Assembly: GCF_021026095.1 (NCBI RefSeq)
Contig: NZ_JAJNCU010000003.1
Span: 310,001 to 374,000, forward strand
Direction of reading: 5' to 3'
Length of the DNA: 64,000 nucleotides
DNA from: Salinicoccus halitifaciens
Lineage (GTDB): Bacteria; Bacillota; Bacilli; Staphylococcales; Salinicoccaceae
A program made the translations under genes and the position numbers. Numbering within the stretch: position 1 is the first letter of the stretch; every line of letters starts with the position of its first letter. A model generated the notes under the pieces. The model was not told the origin of the DNA. It ran no database searches and was given only the letters and a program-made list of their open reading frames with translations. Below are positions 1 through 12,152 of this stretch, piece by piece.

Positions 1-1
1 C

Positions 2-595
<594 letters not shown>

Positions 596-621
596 TAATG
601 AAGATATCTTTTGGGGGGAAT

Positions 622-984
622 CCGCAAGGTTGGCCTGGAAACCCACACAGGGTTGCGAAAACCATGTCCAGATTCGTAAGGTTGGCTTGAAAATCCACAC
701 AAGGTTGCGAAAACCATGTCCGGATCCGCAAGGTTGGCCTGAAAACCCACACAGGGTTTCGAAAACCGGGGTCGGATCCGCAAGACTGGTCTGAAAACCC
801 ACACAGGGTTGCGAAAACCATGTCCGGATCCGCAAGATTGGCCTGAAAACCCACACAGGGTTGAGAAAACCATGTCCGGATCCGCAAGATTGGCCTGAAA
901 ACCCGCGCAGAGTTGCGAAAAGCGGGGCCGGATTCGCAAAGTTGGAACAGAACCTCACCTAGAGTTGCGAAAAATGACCGGCAT
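622..984. repeat. Seven tandem copies of a 52-bp intergenic unit
   Basis: Seven consecutive units of 52 bp fill the hutI-serS space. Each begins CCGCAAG-TTGG and contains AAAACCC, a short ACACA spacer, then GGGTTGCGAAAACC, so each can form a small AACCC/GGGTT hairpin. The outer units have diverged most. Units abut without unique spacers, so this is not a CRISPR. Minus-strand open frames crossing it translate to a repeated Cys-Gly-Phe pattern, which follows from the period and is probably not a protein. Confidence 0.9.
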
Positions 985-1018
985 ACAGCCCAAAACCCAC
1001 CACCCTCCCCTATCAGGC

Positions 1019-1045
1019 TTGCATTTTCCGGCGCCGCGTTATAAA
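1019..1045 (+). promoter_or_regulatory. Candidate sigma-A promoter for the serS leader
   Basis: TTGCAT at 1019-1024 and TATAAA at 1040-1045 are separated by 15 bp, a little short of the ideal 17. It sits where transcription of the T-box leader must start. Confidence 0.5.
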
Positions 1046-1049
1046 ATGG

Positions 1050-1290
1050 CACCAAGTCAATCGAATATTCACTGCTTTGAAGGAAACAGTAGCATGATCC
1101 AATTTCAGAGAGGCCATGGTCGGTGGGAATGGTCAGCGGACAATGTGAATTTCCATCCTTCGCACAAAAAGCAGTCGGCATTTCCAAGTGCCGTTAAACG
1201 AATGAGATGGTGCCGAGACGGCGCTAATTAGGGTGGCAACGCGTAATCCAAACCACGTCCCTTGCATAAGGGATGTGGTTTTTTATTTTA
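1050..1290 (+). promoter_or_regulatory. T-box leader of serS with intrinsic terminator
   Basis: The leader ends in the T-box sequence AGGGTGGCAACGCG (about 1230-1243) followed by a terminator hairpin at about 1250-1280 (AACCACGTCCC / AGGGATGTGGTT) and a T-run. Upstream is a long stem-rich region with the AGAGAGGCCATGG element typical of Stem I. The TGGC of the T-box would pair with the GCCA 3' end of uncharged tRNA-Ser, which fits the downstream gene. Uncharged tRNA-Ser should stabilise the antiterminator and allow read-through. Confidence 0.93.
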
Positions 1291-1297
1291 CAAATAA

Positions 1298-2596
<1,299 letters not shown>

Positions 2597-2611
2597 TGAA
2601 CCATAGTCAAT

Positions 2612-2637
2612 GCTCCTATTCTCTATAGGAGCTTTAT
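2612..2637 (+). terminator. Hairpin terminator after serS
   Basis: GCTCCTAT and ATAGGAGC form an 8-bp stem with a short loop, followed by a modest T-rich tail. Confidence 0.6.
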
Positions 2638-2659
2638 TGCGTATTGAAAGGGTGTTTAT

Positions 2660-3580
2660 TTGAAACCAAATGTTTCGCTGGGTCAGACGTTTCTTGCGAT
2701 TTTAATCAGCTTCGTATTCATTGCCATCACCACCATAAGCGTTTTACTCGGCGCGGTGATCCTGCCGCTCGTGGTCTATTATCTGCTTAATATAAAGCAT
2801 AAAAGTAATTATCATTTCTGGCTGATATTCATCAGCTTCCTGCTGCCTGCATTTCTGTTCCTCTCCCCCGTGATTTGGATGTGGTTTGTGGTATTATATA
2901 TACTGACTGCAGTGATCTATCATACTTTGAGCAAAGGTTTTTCACAGGAGCTCACGCTCTTCTACGGCACATTCGCACTGATGCTGAGTGTCGTGGGCGG
3001 ATTGAACCTGCTTCAGATGACAGGGGTCATCAATCCCCTGGCGGATACATATATGGATGTAAGGAACTGGTATGTCGAACAGGTTGAAGGCATGGGGGCC
3101 CTGAACTTTGCAGCACTTGACATCGATGTGTTCCGGATGGCGCTCGACCAGCTGTTCATCCAGCTGCCGGCTTTCATCACGATCATTTCATTTTTTGTCG
3201 TGCTCTACACCGTATTGATGTTAAGATTATTGTTACAGAATAAAGAACTCAAACCGTGGCCGTACCTGTCATTCAAAGACTGGGCGTTCCCGAGGTTCAT
3301 ATTATATTTATTTTTCATCTTGTATATAGTCTCACTCTTTACATCTCCTGAAGACACATTCGGGACGATCATCAGCAACGCCTATGTGGTGGTTGAATGG
3401 GCAGTGTTCCTGCATGGACTCAGTTTCGCCTATTTCTTCTTCCTTGAGAAGAACATGAATAAAGTCCTCGCCATCCTGCTGCTGATCCCGCTTGCGATAC
3501 TCAGACCCTTGACAGTCATAATCGGTCTTATGGAAATGGTCTTCAGATTCAGATTATCGATGAAACTAAAAAGGAAGTGA
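2660..3580 (+). CDS. YybS-like DUF2232 membrane protein
   Basis: An integral membrane protein of 306 residues with about eight hydrophobic segments and a short basic C-terminus. It matches the DUF2232 (YybS) family, which usually lies directly upstream of gdpP in Bacillota; its biochemical role is not established. The TTG at 2660 is preferred because GAAAGGGTG lies just upstream and the first residues lead straight into the first membrane segment. The stop codon lies directly before gdpP, so the two are probably translated together, in an operon running on to rplI and dnaB. Confidence 0.85.
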   Translation: MKPNVSLGQTFLAILISFVFIAITTISVLLGAVILPLVVYYLLNIKHKSNYHFWLIFISFLLPAFLFLSPVIWMWFVVLYILTAVIYHTLSKGFSQELTLFYGTFALMLSVVGGLNLLQMTGVINPLADTYMDVRNWYVEQVEGMGALNFAALDIDVFRMALDQLFIQLPAFITIISFFVVLYTVLMLRLLLQNKELKPWPYLSFKDWAFPRFILYLFFILYIVSLFTSPEDTFGTIISNAYVVVEWAVFLHGLSFAYFFFLEKNMNKVLAILLLIPLAILRPLTVIIGLMEMVFRFRLSMKLKRK

Positions 3581-3585
3581 AGCAG

Positions 3586-5562
3586 ATGTTCAACATTATA
3601 GATAAAAAGTTGATTTATATCCCGTTTGGAATAGCTGCGTTCCATATACTAGTGTTGAATATCTTTGTGATGGCCAATCACGTGCGTCTCGGCCTTATTG
3701 TACTGTTATTCAGCATCATTTTGATGCTTGCCGTGTTCATGTATCTTGCGCGTTCGATCACAAGCAGCGAAGAACGCTCGAGGAAGATCGTCTACGGCAT
3801 CGCCGGTTCACGGAAATATGCGGTCGATGAGCTGCCGGTCGGCCTGATCCTCCTGAACGATGATGACGAGATCGATTATATGAATCCCCAGATACTGGAA
3901 GAACTGACCGAAGAAAAGATCGGTGAACCGATCAACCGGATCTTCTCAAACATCATGACCGCACTCAAGGCGAACAACATGAAAGTGATCGAGTCCTCCC
4001 ACAACGGGAAGGACTACCGGATCTTCTGGGAAGAGGAGCACAAGGCGCTCCATCTGCTCGACATCAGCAAGCAGCGCCAGCTGGAGAGCCGTGTGGAGGA
4101 AAAGACGCCGGTCATCGGCATCCTTTATCTCGATAACTACGATGAAGTCACCCAGAACATGAGTGAGGCTTTGAAAAGTGAGCTGAACAACTCGGTCACG
4201 AATACGATCAACGACTGGGCGGACCGCCACCATGTCTATATCAGGCGCTTCTCACAGGATCGTTTCATCATCGTCCTGAACTCCAAAATACTGAAGGATA
4301 TCGAGGAGACGCGGTTCAACCTGCTGGATGAAGTCCGTGACCGTTCCGACGAGATCGGCGTGCAGATCACGCTCAGCATCGGCCTCGGGGAAGGCACGGA
4401 TGAGTTCATCGAAATCGGCGAGCTCGCCCAGTCATCTCTTGACCTTGCCCTCGGCCGCGGCGGCGACCAGGTGGCCATCAAGGCCGCCAACGGCAATGCG
4501 CGGTTCTACGGCGGCAAGACCGACCCGATGGAGAAACGCACGCGCGTCAAGGCACGTGTCGTCGCCCATGCGCTCCGGGACATACTGCTTGAAGGCGACA
4601 ACGTGCTCATCATGGGCCATAAGCGCCCGGATATGGATTCGCTCGGTGCTTCCCTCGGGGTGGCACGCCTGGCTTCGATGAACGACATAGAAGCGCGTAT
4701 CATTTTAAACGAGGAAGATATAGATGATACGATGCAGAGGGTGATGAATGAAGTCATCGAGCGCGAGGAATTGATGGAGAAATTCGTGACCAGCGAAGAT
4801 GCATGGGACCTGATGAATCCGAAGACGACGGTCGTCGTCGTGGATACACACCGTCCGGCGATGGTCCTTGATGAGGACATACTGAACAAGGCGACCCGTA
4901 AAGTGGTCATCGACCATCACAGGCGCGGGGATGACATCATCTCCAATCCCCTCCTCGTCTATATGGAGCCGTACGCGTCCAGTGCAAGCGAACTGGTCGC
5001 GGAACTGATCGAATACCAGAACGTCGAGAAGCGGCTGTCGCGGATCGAGGCGACGGTGATGCTGACGGGGATCATCGTCGACACGCGGAACTACACGCTG
5101 CGCACGGGTTCAAGGACATTCGACGCCGCAAGCTTCCTGAGGAGCCAAGGTGCGGACCCGGTGCTTGCACAGACATTCTTAAAAGACGACATCGATACGT
5201 TCATCGCACGGAGCGATTTGATCAAATCGGCGGAAATCCTCGACAACGGCGTCGCCATCGTCAAATCCGATGCATCGATGAGTTACCATCCGGTGACGGT
5301 CGCACAGGCGGCCGACCAGCTGCTTCAGATCGAAGGCGTCAAGGCATCGTTCGTCATGGCATACCGCGAAGATGATTCGGTCGGCATCTCCGCACGCTCA
5401 TTCGGCGAGATCAACGTCCAGCTCGTCATGGAGGCACTCGGCGGCGGCGGCCATCTGACGAATGCGGCGACCCGCATCCAGGACCGTCCAATCGACCTTG
5501 TATATGAAGATTTAGTGAAAGCAATCGACGAAGCTTTAGAAAACAGGAGTGAAGAAGAATGA
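3586..5562 (+). CDS. gdpP: Cyclic-di-AMP phosphodiesterase GdpP
   Basis: A membrane-anchored enzyme that hydrolyses c-di-AMP to pApA and so affects potassium and osmolyte balance and wall stress. Two membrane helices occupy about residues 8-55, followed by a PAS-like domain (about 80-150), a degenerate GGDEF domain (about 165-300) and a DHH/DHHA1 phosphodiesterase module (about 335-650). The DHH motifs are visible: [29 protein letters not shown] and the late GGGGH. A GTG at 3577 overlaps the previous stop, but the ATG at 3586 has AGGAAG nine bases upstream and is the better start. The stop overlaps the start of rplI. Confidence 0.96.
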   Translation: MFNIIDKKLIYIPFGIAAFHILVLNIFVMANHVRLGLIVLLFSIILMLAVFMYLARSITSSEERSRKIVYGIAGSRKYAVDELPVGLILLNDDDEIDYMNPQILEELTEEKIGEPINRIFSNIMTALKANNMKVIESSHNGKDYRIFWEEEHKALHLLDISKQRQLESRVEEKTPVIGILYLDNYDEVTQNMSEALKSELNNSVTNTINDWADRHHVYIRRFSQDRFIIVLNSKILKDIEETRFNLLDEVRDRSDEIGVQITLSIGLGEGTDEFIEIGELAQSSLDLALGRGGDQVAIKAANGNARFYGGKTDPMEKRTRVKARVVAHALRDILLEGDNVLIMGHKRPDMDSLGASLGVARLASMNDIEARIILNEEDIDDTMQRVMNEVIEREELMEKFVTSEDAWDLMNPKTTVVVVDTHRPAMVLDEDILNKATRKVVIDHHRRGDDIISNPLLVYMEPYASSASELVAELIEYQNVEKRLSRIEATVMLTGIIVDTRNYTLRTGSRTFDAASFLRSQGADPVLAQTFLKDDIDTFIARSDLIKSAEILDNGVAIVKSDASMSYHPVTVAQAADQLLQIEGVKASFVMAYREDDSVGISARSFGEINVQLVMEALGGGGHLTNAATRIQDRPIDLVYEDLVKAIDEALENRSEEE

Positions 5563-6005
5563 AAGTAATTTTGTTGAGTGATGTAAAAAACCAGGGTAAA
5601 AAAGGCGAAGTCAAAGAAGTCGCAACAGGTTATGCGCAGAACTTCCTGATCAAAAAAGGCCTTGCCGAAGAAGCAACGCCTGCCAACCTCGAAAAGCTCA
5701 AAAAGCAGAAAGACCAGATGGCACAGGAAAAGGAACAGGAACTTGTGGATGCACAGCTTCTGAAGACGGAGCTCGAGTCCAAAGAAGTGGAAATAAAGAC
5801 CAAATCCGGCGAAGACGGCCGCCTGTTCGGCTCCATCAGCTCGAAGCAGGTTGTCGATGCGTTCGAAAAGCAGCACAACCTTAAGATCGACAAGCGGAAA
5901 CTGAACATGGACCAGCCGCTCAAAAGCCTCGGCTACCATAAACTGAAGGCGAAACTTCATCCGGAAGTCGAAGCTGAGATCAAAGTCCACGTTGTTGAAC
6001 AGTAA
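5559..6005 (+). CDS. rplI: Ribosomal protein bL9
   Basis: Large-subunit protein bL9, 148 residues, which binds 23S rRNA near the L1 stalk and projects a long helix from the ribosome. The N-terminal signature [22 protein letters not shown] is cut here as [19 protein letters not shown] and is diagnostic. A connecting helix rich in Lys, Glu and Gln follows, then the C-terminal domain. The ATG overlaps the gdpP stop (ATGA), and the preceding AACAGGAGTGAAGAAG supplies the ribosome binding site. The gdpP-rplI-dnaB arrangement is the standard one. Confidence 0.98.
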   Translation: MKVILLSDVKNQGKKGEVKEVATGYAQNFLIKKGLAEEATPANLEKLKKQKDQMAQEKEQELVDAQLLKTELESKEVEIKTKSGEDGRLFGSISSKQVVDAFEKQHNLKIDKRKLNMDQPLKSLGYHKLKAKLHPEVEAEIKVHVVEQ

Positions 6006-6032
6006 TATGCACAGTAAAGGAGGGGATTGATT

Positions 6033-7421
6033 ATGAATGGCAATCACCAGATGCCGCATGATGTTGAAGCGGAACAGTCGGTGCTGGGTGCGATTTTAGT
6101 CAATCCCGAAATTTTCATCACGATCCAGGAAAGGCTGGATCCCGAAGATTTCTACCGCAATGAGCATCAGCAGATATACCGCGCAATGGCGCTGTTGAGT
6201 GAAGAACGGACACAGATCGACCTCGTGACGCTGACCAACCAGCTGCGTACGATGGACCAGTTGAATGTGGTCGGCGGTCCCCGGTACCTCGGGGAATTGT
6301 CCGAATTCGTACCGACCAGTCTGAACTGGTCTTTTTATTCCGATATCGTCAGCAAGTACTCGCTGCGCAGGAAGCTGATCGAAACCGTGAGCCAGATCGC
6401 AACCGACGGCTTCTCTGAAGATGTTGAAATCGAGGACATCCTGAATGAGGCGGAATCGAAAATCATGTCGATTTCCGAATCCCGCCGCAACGAAGGGTTC
6501 AAATCGATGAAATCCGTCGTCCATGAAGTGTATGAACAGGTCGAGGCGCGGGCCGGCCAGAAGTCGCTGACCACCGGGATCCCGACGGGCTACCGGGACC
6601 TCGATTTCATGACATCCGGCTTCAACCGGAATGACCTCATCATCATCGCCGCCCGCCCTTCCATGGGTAAGACGGCGTTCGCACTGAATATCGCTGGCCA
6701 CGTCGGGACGTCACAGGATAAATACACTGTGGCGATTTTTTCCCTTGAAATGGGTGCCGATCAGCTGGTCACGAGGATGATATCCTCAAAAGGCATGATT
6801 GATGCCACCAAGCTCAGGCAGGGCAACCTTGAACATCAGGACTGGGATAACTTCACGACGGCCATCGGCCAGCTTGCGGATTCGAAGATATTCATCGACG
6901 ACACCCCGGGCATCCGGGTCACCGACATCCGTTCAAAATGCATGCGGCTGAAGCAGGAGCACGGGCTCGACATGGTCATCATCGACTATCTGCAGCTGAT
7001 CCAGGGCTCCGGTTCACGGGGCAGCGACAACCGCCAGCAGGAAGTCTCGGAGATTTCGAGGATGCTGAAGGCGCTCGCCCGTGAGATGGAATGCCCGGTC
7101 ATCGCCCTTTCACAGCTGTCGAGAAGTGTGGAATCGCGTCAGGATAAGCGGCCGATGATGAGTGACCTGCGTGAATCCGGTTCGATCGAGCAGGATGCGG
7201 ATATCGTCGCCTTCCTCTACCGGGAGGATTACTACACGCGCGGTGACGGCGAGGAAGAGGATGCCGGCGCCCAGAAGGAACAGGATGAAATCGAGATCAT
7301 CCTGGCCAAGCACCGTAACGGTCCGACGGGCACGGTCAATCTGATCTTCAATAAATCGTATAGTACGTTTTTTGACCAGGATACACGGGATTACGGGGAT
7401 GGATACATCCCGCCAAACTAA
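6033..7421 (+). CDS. dnaB: Replicative DNA helicase DnaB (DnaC of B. subtilis)
   Basis: The hexameric 5'-3' helicase that unwinds DNA at the replication fork and recruits primase. The N-terminal domain starts PHDVEAEQSVLGAIL; the RecA-like C-terminal domain carries Walker A (ARPSMGKT), Walker B (MVIIDYLQLI) and the SQLSRSVE segment. At about 462 residues it is full length. The ATG at 6033 is chosen over an in-frame TTG at 6027 because AAAGGAGG at 6016-6023 is correctly spaced for it. It ends the yybS-gdpP-rplI-dnaB cluster. Confidence 0.97.
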   Translation: MNGNHQMPHDVEAEQSVLGAILVNPEIFITIQERLDPEDFYRNEHQQIYRAMALLSEERTQIDLVTLTNQLRTMDQLNVVGGPRYLGELSEFVPTSLNWSFYSDIVSKYSLRRKLIETVSQIATDGFSEDVEIEDILNEAESKIMSISESRRNEGFKSMKSVVHEVYEQVEARAGQKSLTTGIPTGYRDLDFMTSGFNRNDLIIIAARPSMGKTAFALNIAGHVGTSQDKYTVAIFSLEMGADQLVTRMISSKGMIDATKLRQGNLEHQDWDNFTTAIGQLADSKIFIDDTPGIRVTDIRSKCMRLKQEHGLDMVIIDYLQLIQGSGSRGSDNRQQEVSEISRMLKALAREMECPVIALSQLSRSVESRQDKRPMMSDLRESGSIEQDADIVAFLYREDYYTRGDGEEEDAGAQKEQDEIEIILAKHRNGPTGTVNLIFNKSYSTFFDQDTRDYGDGYIPPN

Positions 7422-7465
7422 AATGCGAATTTTTTTATAGGGTGTCTATAAAAACGTTCGTATTT
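7421..7465 (+). promoter_or_regulatory. Candidate PurR operator (pair of inverted PurBoxes)
   Basis: A box resembling AWWWCCGAACWWT lies at about 7421-7433 (core GCGAAT). A second, inverted one lies at 7453-7465 (AACGTTCGTATTT, whose complement has core ACGAAC). The gap of about 19 bp is close to the 16-17 bp known for PurR-bound pairs. They sit just upstream of the purA -35 element, as in B. subtilis purA. Confidence 0.6.
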
Positions 7466-7469
7466 TTTG

Positions 7470-7498
7470 TTGCATCTTGCATGCTATATTGGTAGAAT
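7470..7498 (+). promoter_or_regulatory. Sigma-A promoter of purA
   Basis: TTGCAT (7470-7475) and TAGAAT (7493-7498) are separated by exactly 17 bp. Transcription would start near 7505, some 30 bp before the purA start codon. Confidence 0.75.
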
Positions 7499-7535
7499 GT
7501 AACGGTATTCTATTGAATAAATTGGAGGCTCTTAA

Positions 7536-8822
7536 ATGTCTGGTACAGTAGTGGTTGGAACGCAGTGGGGAGACGAAGGTAAAGGGAAGATAACGGATTT
7601 CCTGTCGGAGGATGCAAACATCATTGCACGTTTTTCCGGCGGCAACAACGCGGGTCACACGATTCAATTCGGCGGGGAGACTTATAAACTCCATCTCGTG
7701 CCGTCAGGTATATTTTATGATGATAAGCTGTCCCTGATCGGCAACGGCGTGGTCGTCGATCCATTATCCCTGATCAAGGAGCTGGACGGTCTGATCGAGC
7801 GCGGCATCGATGTCGACAACCTGCGCATCTCCAACAGGGCGCAGGTCATCCTGCCGTATCATCTTGCACAGGATGAACTGGAAGAAGAAGAACGCGGTGC
7901 AAACAAGATCGGTACGACAAAGCGCGGCATCGGCCCATGCTATGTGGACAAAGTCCAGCGCATCGGCATTCGCATGGCGGACCTCATAGACGATGAAGTG
8001 TTCAAGAAGCGTCTGGATGAGAACCTGCAGATCAAGAATAAAACGCTCAAAGCCCTGTACGGTCATGACGGTTTTGACTTCGAGGACATCTACATCCCTT
8101 ACCGGGAAGCGGCGAAACGTCTTGCACCTTATGTTGCAGATACTGCGAAAATCCTTGACGATGCCTTCCAAAATGATGAAAAAGTTTTATTTGAAGGTGC
8201 ACAGGGTGTGATGCTCGATGTCGACCACGGCACGTACCCGTTCGTGACTTCAAGCAACCCGATCGCAGGGAACGTCACAGTCGGCTGCGGCGTCGGCCCG
8301 ACGAACGTGAAGAATATCGTCGGTGTGTGCAAGGCGTATACATCACGCGTCGGCGACGGCCCCTTCCCGACCGAGCTGTTCGATGACCAGGGAGAGCACA
8401 TCCGCGAAGTCGGCCGTGAATACGGTACGACGACCGGACGCCCGCGCCGCGTCGGCTGGTTCGACACGGTCGTCGTCCGCCATTCAAGACGCGTGAGCGG
8501 CATCACGGACCTGTCCCTGAACTCGATCGACGTACTGAGCGGCCTCGAGACGGTCAAGCTCTGCACCGCCTATGAAATCGACGGCAAGGAGATCACCGAA
8601 TACCCTGCCACACTCGACGCACTCGAGCGTGCAAAACCGGTATATAAAGAACTGCCGGGCTGGAGCGAAGACATCACAGGCGTCAAACACCTCGATGAGC
8701 TCCCTGAGAACGCGCTCAACTACCTGCGCGAAATCGAAAGACTGTGTGATGTGAAAGTGTCGATCTTCAGTGTCGGCCCGGACCGCACACAGACCAACCT
8801 TCTGAAGGATTTCTGGAAATAG
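7536..8822 (+). CDS. purA: Adenylosuccinate synthetase
   Basis: Catalyses GTP-dependent condensation of IMP and aspartate to adenylosuccinate, the first committed step to AMP. The protein is 428 residues, the usual bacterial length. The N-terminal [14 protein letters not shown] loop, the NAGHT motif, the [13 protein letters not shown] stretch and the [18 protein letters not shown] segment are all present. The ATG follows TTGGAGG. It is monocistronic here, with its own promoter, putative PurR boxes and a strong terminator. Confidence 0.98.
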   Translation: MSGTVVVGTQWGDEGKGKITDFLSEDANIIARFSGGNNAGHTIQFGGETYKLHLVPSGIFYDDKLSLIGNGVVVDPLSLIKELDGLIERGIDVDNLRISNRAQVILPYHLAQDELEEEERGANKIGTTKRGIGPCYVDKVQRIGIRMADLIDDEVFKKRLDENLQIKNKTLKALYGHDGFDFEDIYIPYREAAKRLAPYVADTAKILDDAFQNDEKVLFEGAQGVMLDVDHGTYPFVTSSNPIAGNVTVGCGVGPTNVKNIVGVCKAYTSRVGDGPFPTELFDDQGEHIREVGREYGTTTGRPRRVGWFDTVVVRHSRRVSGITDLSLNSIDVLSGLETVKLCTAYEIDGKEITEYPATLDALERAKPVYKELPGWSEDITGVKHLDELPENALNYLREIERLCDVKVSIFSVGPDRTQTNLLKDFWK

Positions 8823-8834
8823 TATTTTGAATCG

Positions 8835-8858
8835 GACCCGCTGCTGCGGGTCTTTTTT
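8835..8858 (+). terminator. Intrinsic terminator of purA
   Basis: GACCCGC and GCGGGTC form a perfect 7-bp stem with a TGCT loop, followed by six T residues. Confidence 0.92.
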
Positions 8859-8870
8859 GTGTCCGGTGAA

Positions 8871-9062
8871 TTCGATTAAGTTGTCGATTCTGTGTGACTT
8901 AATCGATTTCGGTTACGTATTTCGATTAAGTTGTTGATTCTGTGTGACTTAATCGATTCCGGCTCCGCATTTCGATTAACTTGGAGATTTCCGGGGACTT
9001 AATCGATTTTGCCTCCACATTTCGATTAACTACCTGATTTCCCGCAACTTAATCGATTCCAC
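8871..9062. repeat. Four tandem copies of a 50-bp unit with inverted arms
   Basis: Units start exactly at 8871, 8921, 8971 and 9021. Each begins TTCGATTAA and carries ACTTAATCGA about 20 bp later, so the first two units form 10-bp stems (TCGATTAAGT / ACTTAATCGA). Loop and linker sequences vary while the arms are kept. The sequence is unrelated to the 52-bp array at 622. The 170 bp that follow, up to the tRNA genes, hold nothing else that I recognise. Confidence 0.9.
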
Positions 9063-9240
9063 CCCCCAGCCGAATAAACCCCGTCGCCCCCCTCCTCATT
9101 CACCTCCTCCACCCCGCCGCCAAACCGGGAAAATTTCACTCTCAACCCACCAAACTTAAAAAAATCTCATAAATCTGCTATAATCATATTGAAATCAAAA
9201 CCACCTTCATGTTATAATCAATCTTGTGCCATATGATGAT

Positions 9241-9312
9241 GGCCCGTTGGTCAAGTGGTTAAGACACCGCCCTTTCACGGCGGTAACACGGGTTCGAATC
9301 CCGTACGGGTCA
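9241..9312 (+). tRNA. tRNA-Glu (UUC)
   Basis: A full cloverleaf can be drawn. The 7-bp acceptor stem is GGCCCGT with ACGGGTC, containing one G-U pair. The anticodon stem is CCGCC/GGCGG around the loop CTTTCAC (anticodon TTC), and the T arm contains GGTTCGAATCC. The discriminator base is A and CCA is not encoded. The tRNA-Glu/tRNA-Asp pair before walR is typical of staphylococci. Confidence 0.96.
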
Positions 9313-9351
9313 CTTTTTTACAATTTCATATACTGACATCTTTAAAGATAT

Positions 9352-9424
9352 GGTCCCGTGGTGTAGCGGTTAACATGCCTGCCTGTCACGCAGGAGATCG
9401 CGGGTTCAATTCCCGTCGGGACCG
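9352..9424 (+). tRNA. tRNA-Asp (GUC)
   Basis: Acceptor stem GGTCCCG/CGGGACC with discriminator G. The anticodon stem CCTGC/GCAGG encloses anticodon GTC, and the T arm contains GGTTCAATTCC. CCA is not encoded. It is probably co-transcribed with the preceding tRNA-Glu. Confidence 0.97.
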
Positions 9425-9432
9425 TCTTCAGA

Positions 9433-9464
9433 AAGTCATCAACATACTTGTTGATGACTTTTTT
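9433..9464 (+). terminator. Terminator of the tRNA pair
   Basis: AAGTCATCAAC and GTTGATGACTT form an 11-bp stem with a 6-nt loop and a run of T residues. Confidence 0.92.
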
Positions 9465-9595
9465 GTAATCTCCAATTTTCAGGAAGATGGATAAATTCAT
9501 TCAAAAATGATACATTATGATTGGGTAATTTTATAATTTGGCCATTAATGTGAAAGAAATATCAATATAACCGATAATTAAAGTGAGGGAAGATA

Positions 9596-10297
9596 ATGCC
9601 AAAAAAAATAGTGGTCGTCGATGATGAACGTCCAATTGCGGACATACTGGAATTCAACCTGGAAAAGGAAGGGTATGAGGTCCACAGTGCATATGACGGC
9701 AATGATGCACTTGAGCTTATCCTGGAAGTGGTTCCGGATATAGTGCTCCTGGATATCATGCTGCCGGGCATGGACGGCATGGAAGTCTGCCGTGAAGTCA
9801 GGAAGAAACATGATATGCCGATCATCATGCTGACGGCAAAGGACTCCGAAATCGATAAAGTGCTCGGGCTTGAACTTGGTGCGGATGACTATGTCACCAA
9901 GCCTTTCTCGACGAGAGAACTGATCGCGAGGGTCAAGGCGAACCTGCGGCGCAACACCGCCCAGGCGAAAGTCGAAGAAGAACCTGAAAACAATAATATA
10001 CAGATCAAGGACATCACGATCATCCCGGAATCGTATGCGATCAAGAAAAACGGTGAAAGCATCGATCTGACACACCGGGAATTCGAGCTGTTCCATTATC
10101 TGACCCAGCACATCTCCCAGGTGATGACACGCGAACACCTGCTTGAGACTGTATGGGGCTATGACTATTTCGGGGATGTGCGGACGGTCGACGTGACTGT
10201 ACGCCGCCTGCGGGAGAAGATCGAAGATGATCCTTCCCATCCGGAATATCTGATGACACGCAGAGGTGTGGGATACTTCATCCAGGGCACCGAATAA
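9596..10297 (+). CDS. walR: Essential response regulator WalR
   Basis: OmpR/PhoB-type regulator of cell-wall hydrolase genes, partner of WalK. The receiver domain (residues 1-120) has the acidic pair D9/D10, phospho-acceptor D53 in [10 protein letters not shown] in MLTAKD and the KPF lysine. The C-terminal winged helix has the family signature [16 protein letters not shown]. The length of 233 residues is standard. It is the first gene of the walR-walK-yycH-yycI-walJ operon. A candidate -10 (TATAAT, 9532-9537) lies upstream, but the -35 is weak. Confidence 0.98.
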   Translation: MPKKIVVVDDERPIADILEFNLEKEGYEVHSAYDGNDALELILEVVPDIVLLDIMLPGMDGMEVCREVRKKHDMPIIMLTAKDSEIDKVLGLELGADDYVTKPFSTRELIARVKANLRRNTAQAKVEEEPENNNIQIKDITIIPESYAIKKNGESIDLTHREFELFHYLTQHISQVMTREHLLETVWGYDYFGDVRTVDVTVRRLREKIEDDPSHPEYLMTRRGVGYFIQGTE

Positions 10298-10310
10298 AGG
10301 AGCATAATAT

Positions 10311-12152
10311 ATGAAGCAGTTCTTAAGAAATCTGCAATCCCTGCATATTAAATTGGTCATTATATATGTGCTCCTGATTGTCATCGGGATGCAGATCATC
10401 GGTTTGTATTTTACAAACACCCTTGAACGTGAACTGACCGAAAATTTTCAGGATAACATCGAAACACAAGTGGATCTCATCGATACAAGGATTCAGGAGT
10501 TACATACCGAATATGAGGATGATCTGGGCACATTGAGCGAGGAAGTCCAGAGTCTGTTGTCCGAATTCGGGAACCGTCCTGAAATCGATGAGATCCGTTT
10601 TATCAACAGCGACAATATTCTGGTCGCCACCACCCGTATTTCAAACGAACCGAATATCGGTTCGCGCATCAACGAGCCTTTGACCCGGGAAGCCATTTCC
10701 ACGGGTTCAAGGAATGACGAGATATTCGTCAACGTCAACCAGGATAATCAGCGCACATGGCTGCTCAACCACCCGGTCGTAAGCAACGGCCAGGTGCTGG
10801 GTGCGGTTTACGTGTCGTCGAATATCGAAACCGTCTACCAGCAGCTCGAGGCGATCAACAACACATTCATCATCGCCACGATCATCTCGCTGATCATCAC
10901 AAGCATCCTCGGCATCTTCATTGCGAGGACCATCACCAAACCGATCACGGATATGAGGAACCAGGCGCTGATGATGTCCGAGGGGGATTACACCTCCCGG
11001 GTCAAGATCTACAGCAACGATGAGATCGGTGAACTCGCCGGCTCCTTCAACATCCTGTCGAAACGCGTCCAGGAAGCCCAGGCCAACACCGAAAGTGAAA
11101 GGAAGCGCCTGGATTCGGTCATTACGAACATGTCTGAAGGGATCATTGCGACCGACCGTAAAGGCCGGATCACGGTCATCAACGACATGGCCCTCGATAT
11201 GCTGAACATACCGAAAGATGAAGATCTTCACGGGAAGAATATGCTGAAAATACTGAGGCTCGACGAGGAGATGACGCTTGAAGACATCCAGGAGATGAAT
11301 GAAAGCCAGCTGCTCTTTACAGACAGTGATTATGAAGCAGCCATACGGGCAAACTTCTCGACCATATATAAAGATACAGGGTTCATGAACGGTTATATCG
11401 CCGTGCTCCACGATGTCACGGAACAGGAACGGATCGACAACGAACGCCGGGAGTTCGTGGCGAACGTGTCACATGAACTCCGTACACCGCTGACTTCGAT
11501 GCGTTCCTACATCGAGGCACTGCAGGAAGGCGCATGGCAGGATGACCAGCTTGCCCCGCGCTTCCTCAGCGTCACGCGGGATGAGACCGACCGCATGATC
11601 CGCCTTGTGGAGGATCTGCTCCAGTTATCCAGGATGGATAATGAAGCCGAGGAGATCAATAAAGAAATCGTCGACTTCAACATGTTCTTGAACCGGATCA
11701 TCGACCGCTTCGAAATGACGCACAAGGGGGAAGTCGAATTCATCCGTAATATACCGGACACCGCGATGTTCTCAGAGATCGCCATGGATAAGATGAGCCA
11801 GGTGCTGGATAACGTCATATCGAATGCGATCAAGTATTCGAACAGGGAAAACAAACGCGTGGAATTTCATGTGAAACAAAACGTCCTGTTCAACCGCATG
11901 ACCATCCGCATCAAGGATAACGGGATGGGCATACCGGCCAACAAAGTCGACCGCATATTCGAGCGTTTCTACCGGGTGGACAAGGCACGTGCGCGCAAAA
12001 AAGGCGGCACAGGCCTCGGCCTCGCCATCTCCAAGGAGATTGTAGAGGCGCACAACGGACGCATCTGGGCCAACAGCCTGGAGGGGGAAGGAACGACGAT
12101 ATTCATCAACCTGCCATGTGAGACACTTGGAGAGGATGGTTGGGATGAATAA
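10311..12152 (+). CDS. walK: Sensor histidine kinase WalK
   Basis: Membrane sensor kinase of the WalRK system, 613 residues. Two membrane helices (about 14-35 and 183-204) enclose an extracytoplasmic PAS-like domain. They are followed by HAMP (about 205-257), a cytoplasmic PAS domain (about 262-370), the HisKA domain with H388 in [13 protein letters not shown], and a HATPase domain ([15 protein letters not shown]). It signals on wall metabolism and phosphorylates WalR. RBS AAAGGAGC precedes the ATG. Its last codons overlap the start of yycH. Confidence 0.98.
   Translation: MKQFLRNLQSLHIKLVIIYVLLIVIGMQIIGLYFTNTLERELTENFQDNIETQVDLIDTRIQELHTEYEDDLGTLSEEVQSLLSEFGNRPEIDEIRFINSDNILVATTRISNEPNIGSRINEPLTREAISTGSRNDEIFVNVNQDNQRTWLLNHPVVSNGQVLGAVYVSSNIETVYQQLEAINNTFIIATIISLIITSILGIFIARTITKPITDMRNQALMMSEGDYTSRVKIYSNDEIGELAGSFNILSKRVQEAQANTESERKRLDSVITNMSEGIIATDRKGRITVINDMALDMLNIPKDEDLHGKNMLKILRLDEEMTLEDIQEMNESQLLFTDSDYEAAIRANFSTIYKDTGFMNGYIAVLHDVTEQERIDNERREFVANVSHELRTPLTSMRSYIEALQEGAWQDDQLAPRFLSVTRDETDRMIRLVEDLLQLSRMDNEAEEINKEIVDFNMFLNRIIDRFEMTHKGEVEFIRNIPDTAMFSEIAMDKMSQVLDNVISNAIKYSNRENKRVEFHVKQNVLFNRMTIRIKDNGMGIPANKVDRIFERFYRVDKARARKKGGTGLGLAISKEIVEAHNGRIWANSLEGEGTTIFINLPCETLGEDGWDE

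Noticed and set aside
622-984. CRISPR array
   Set aside because: Units of 52 bp are directly joined with no variable spacers, and no cas genes are present.
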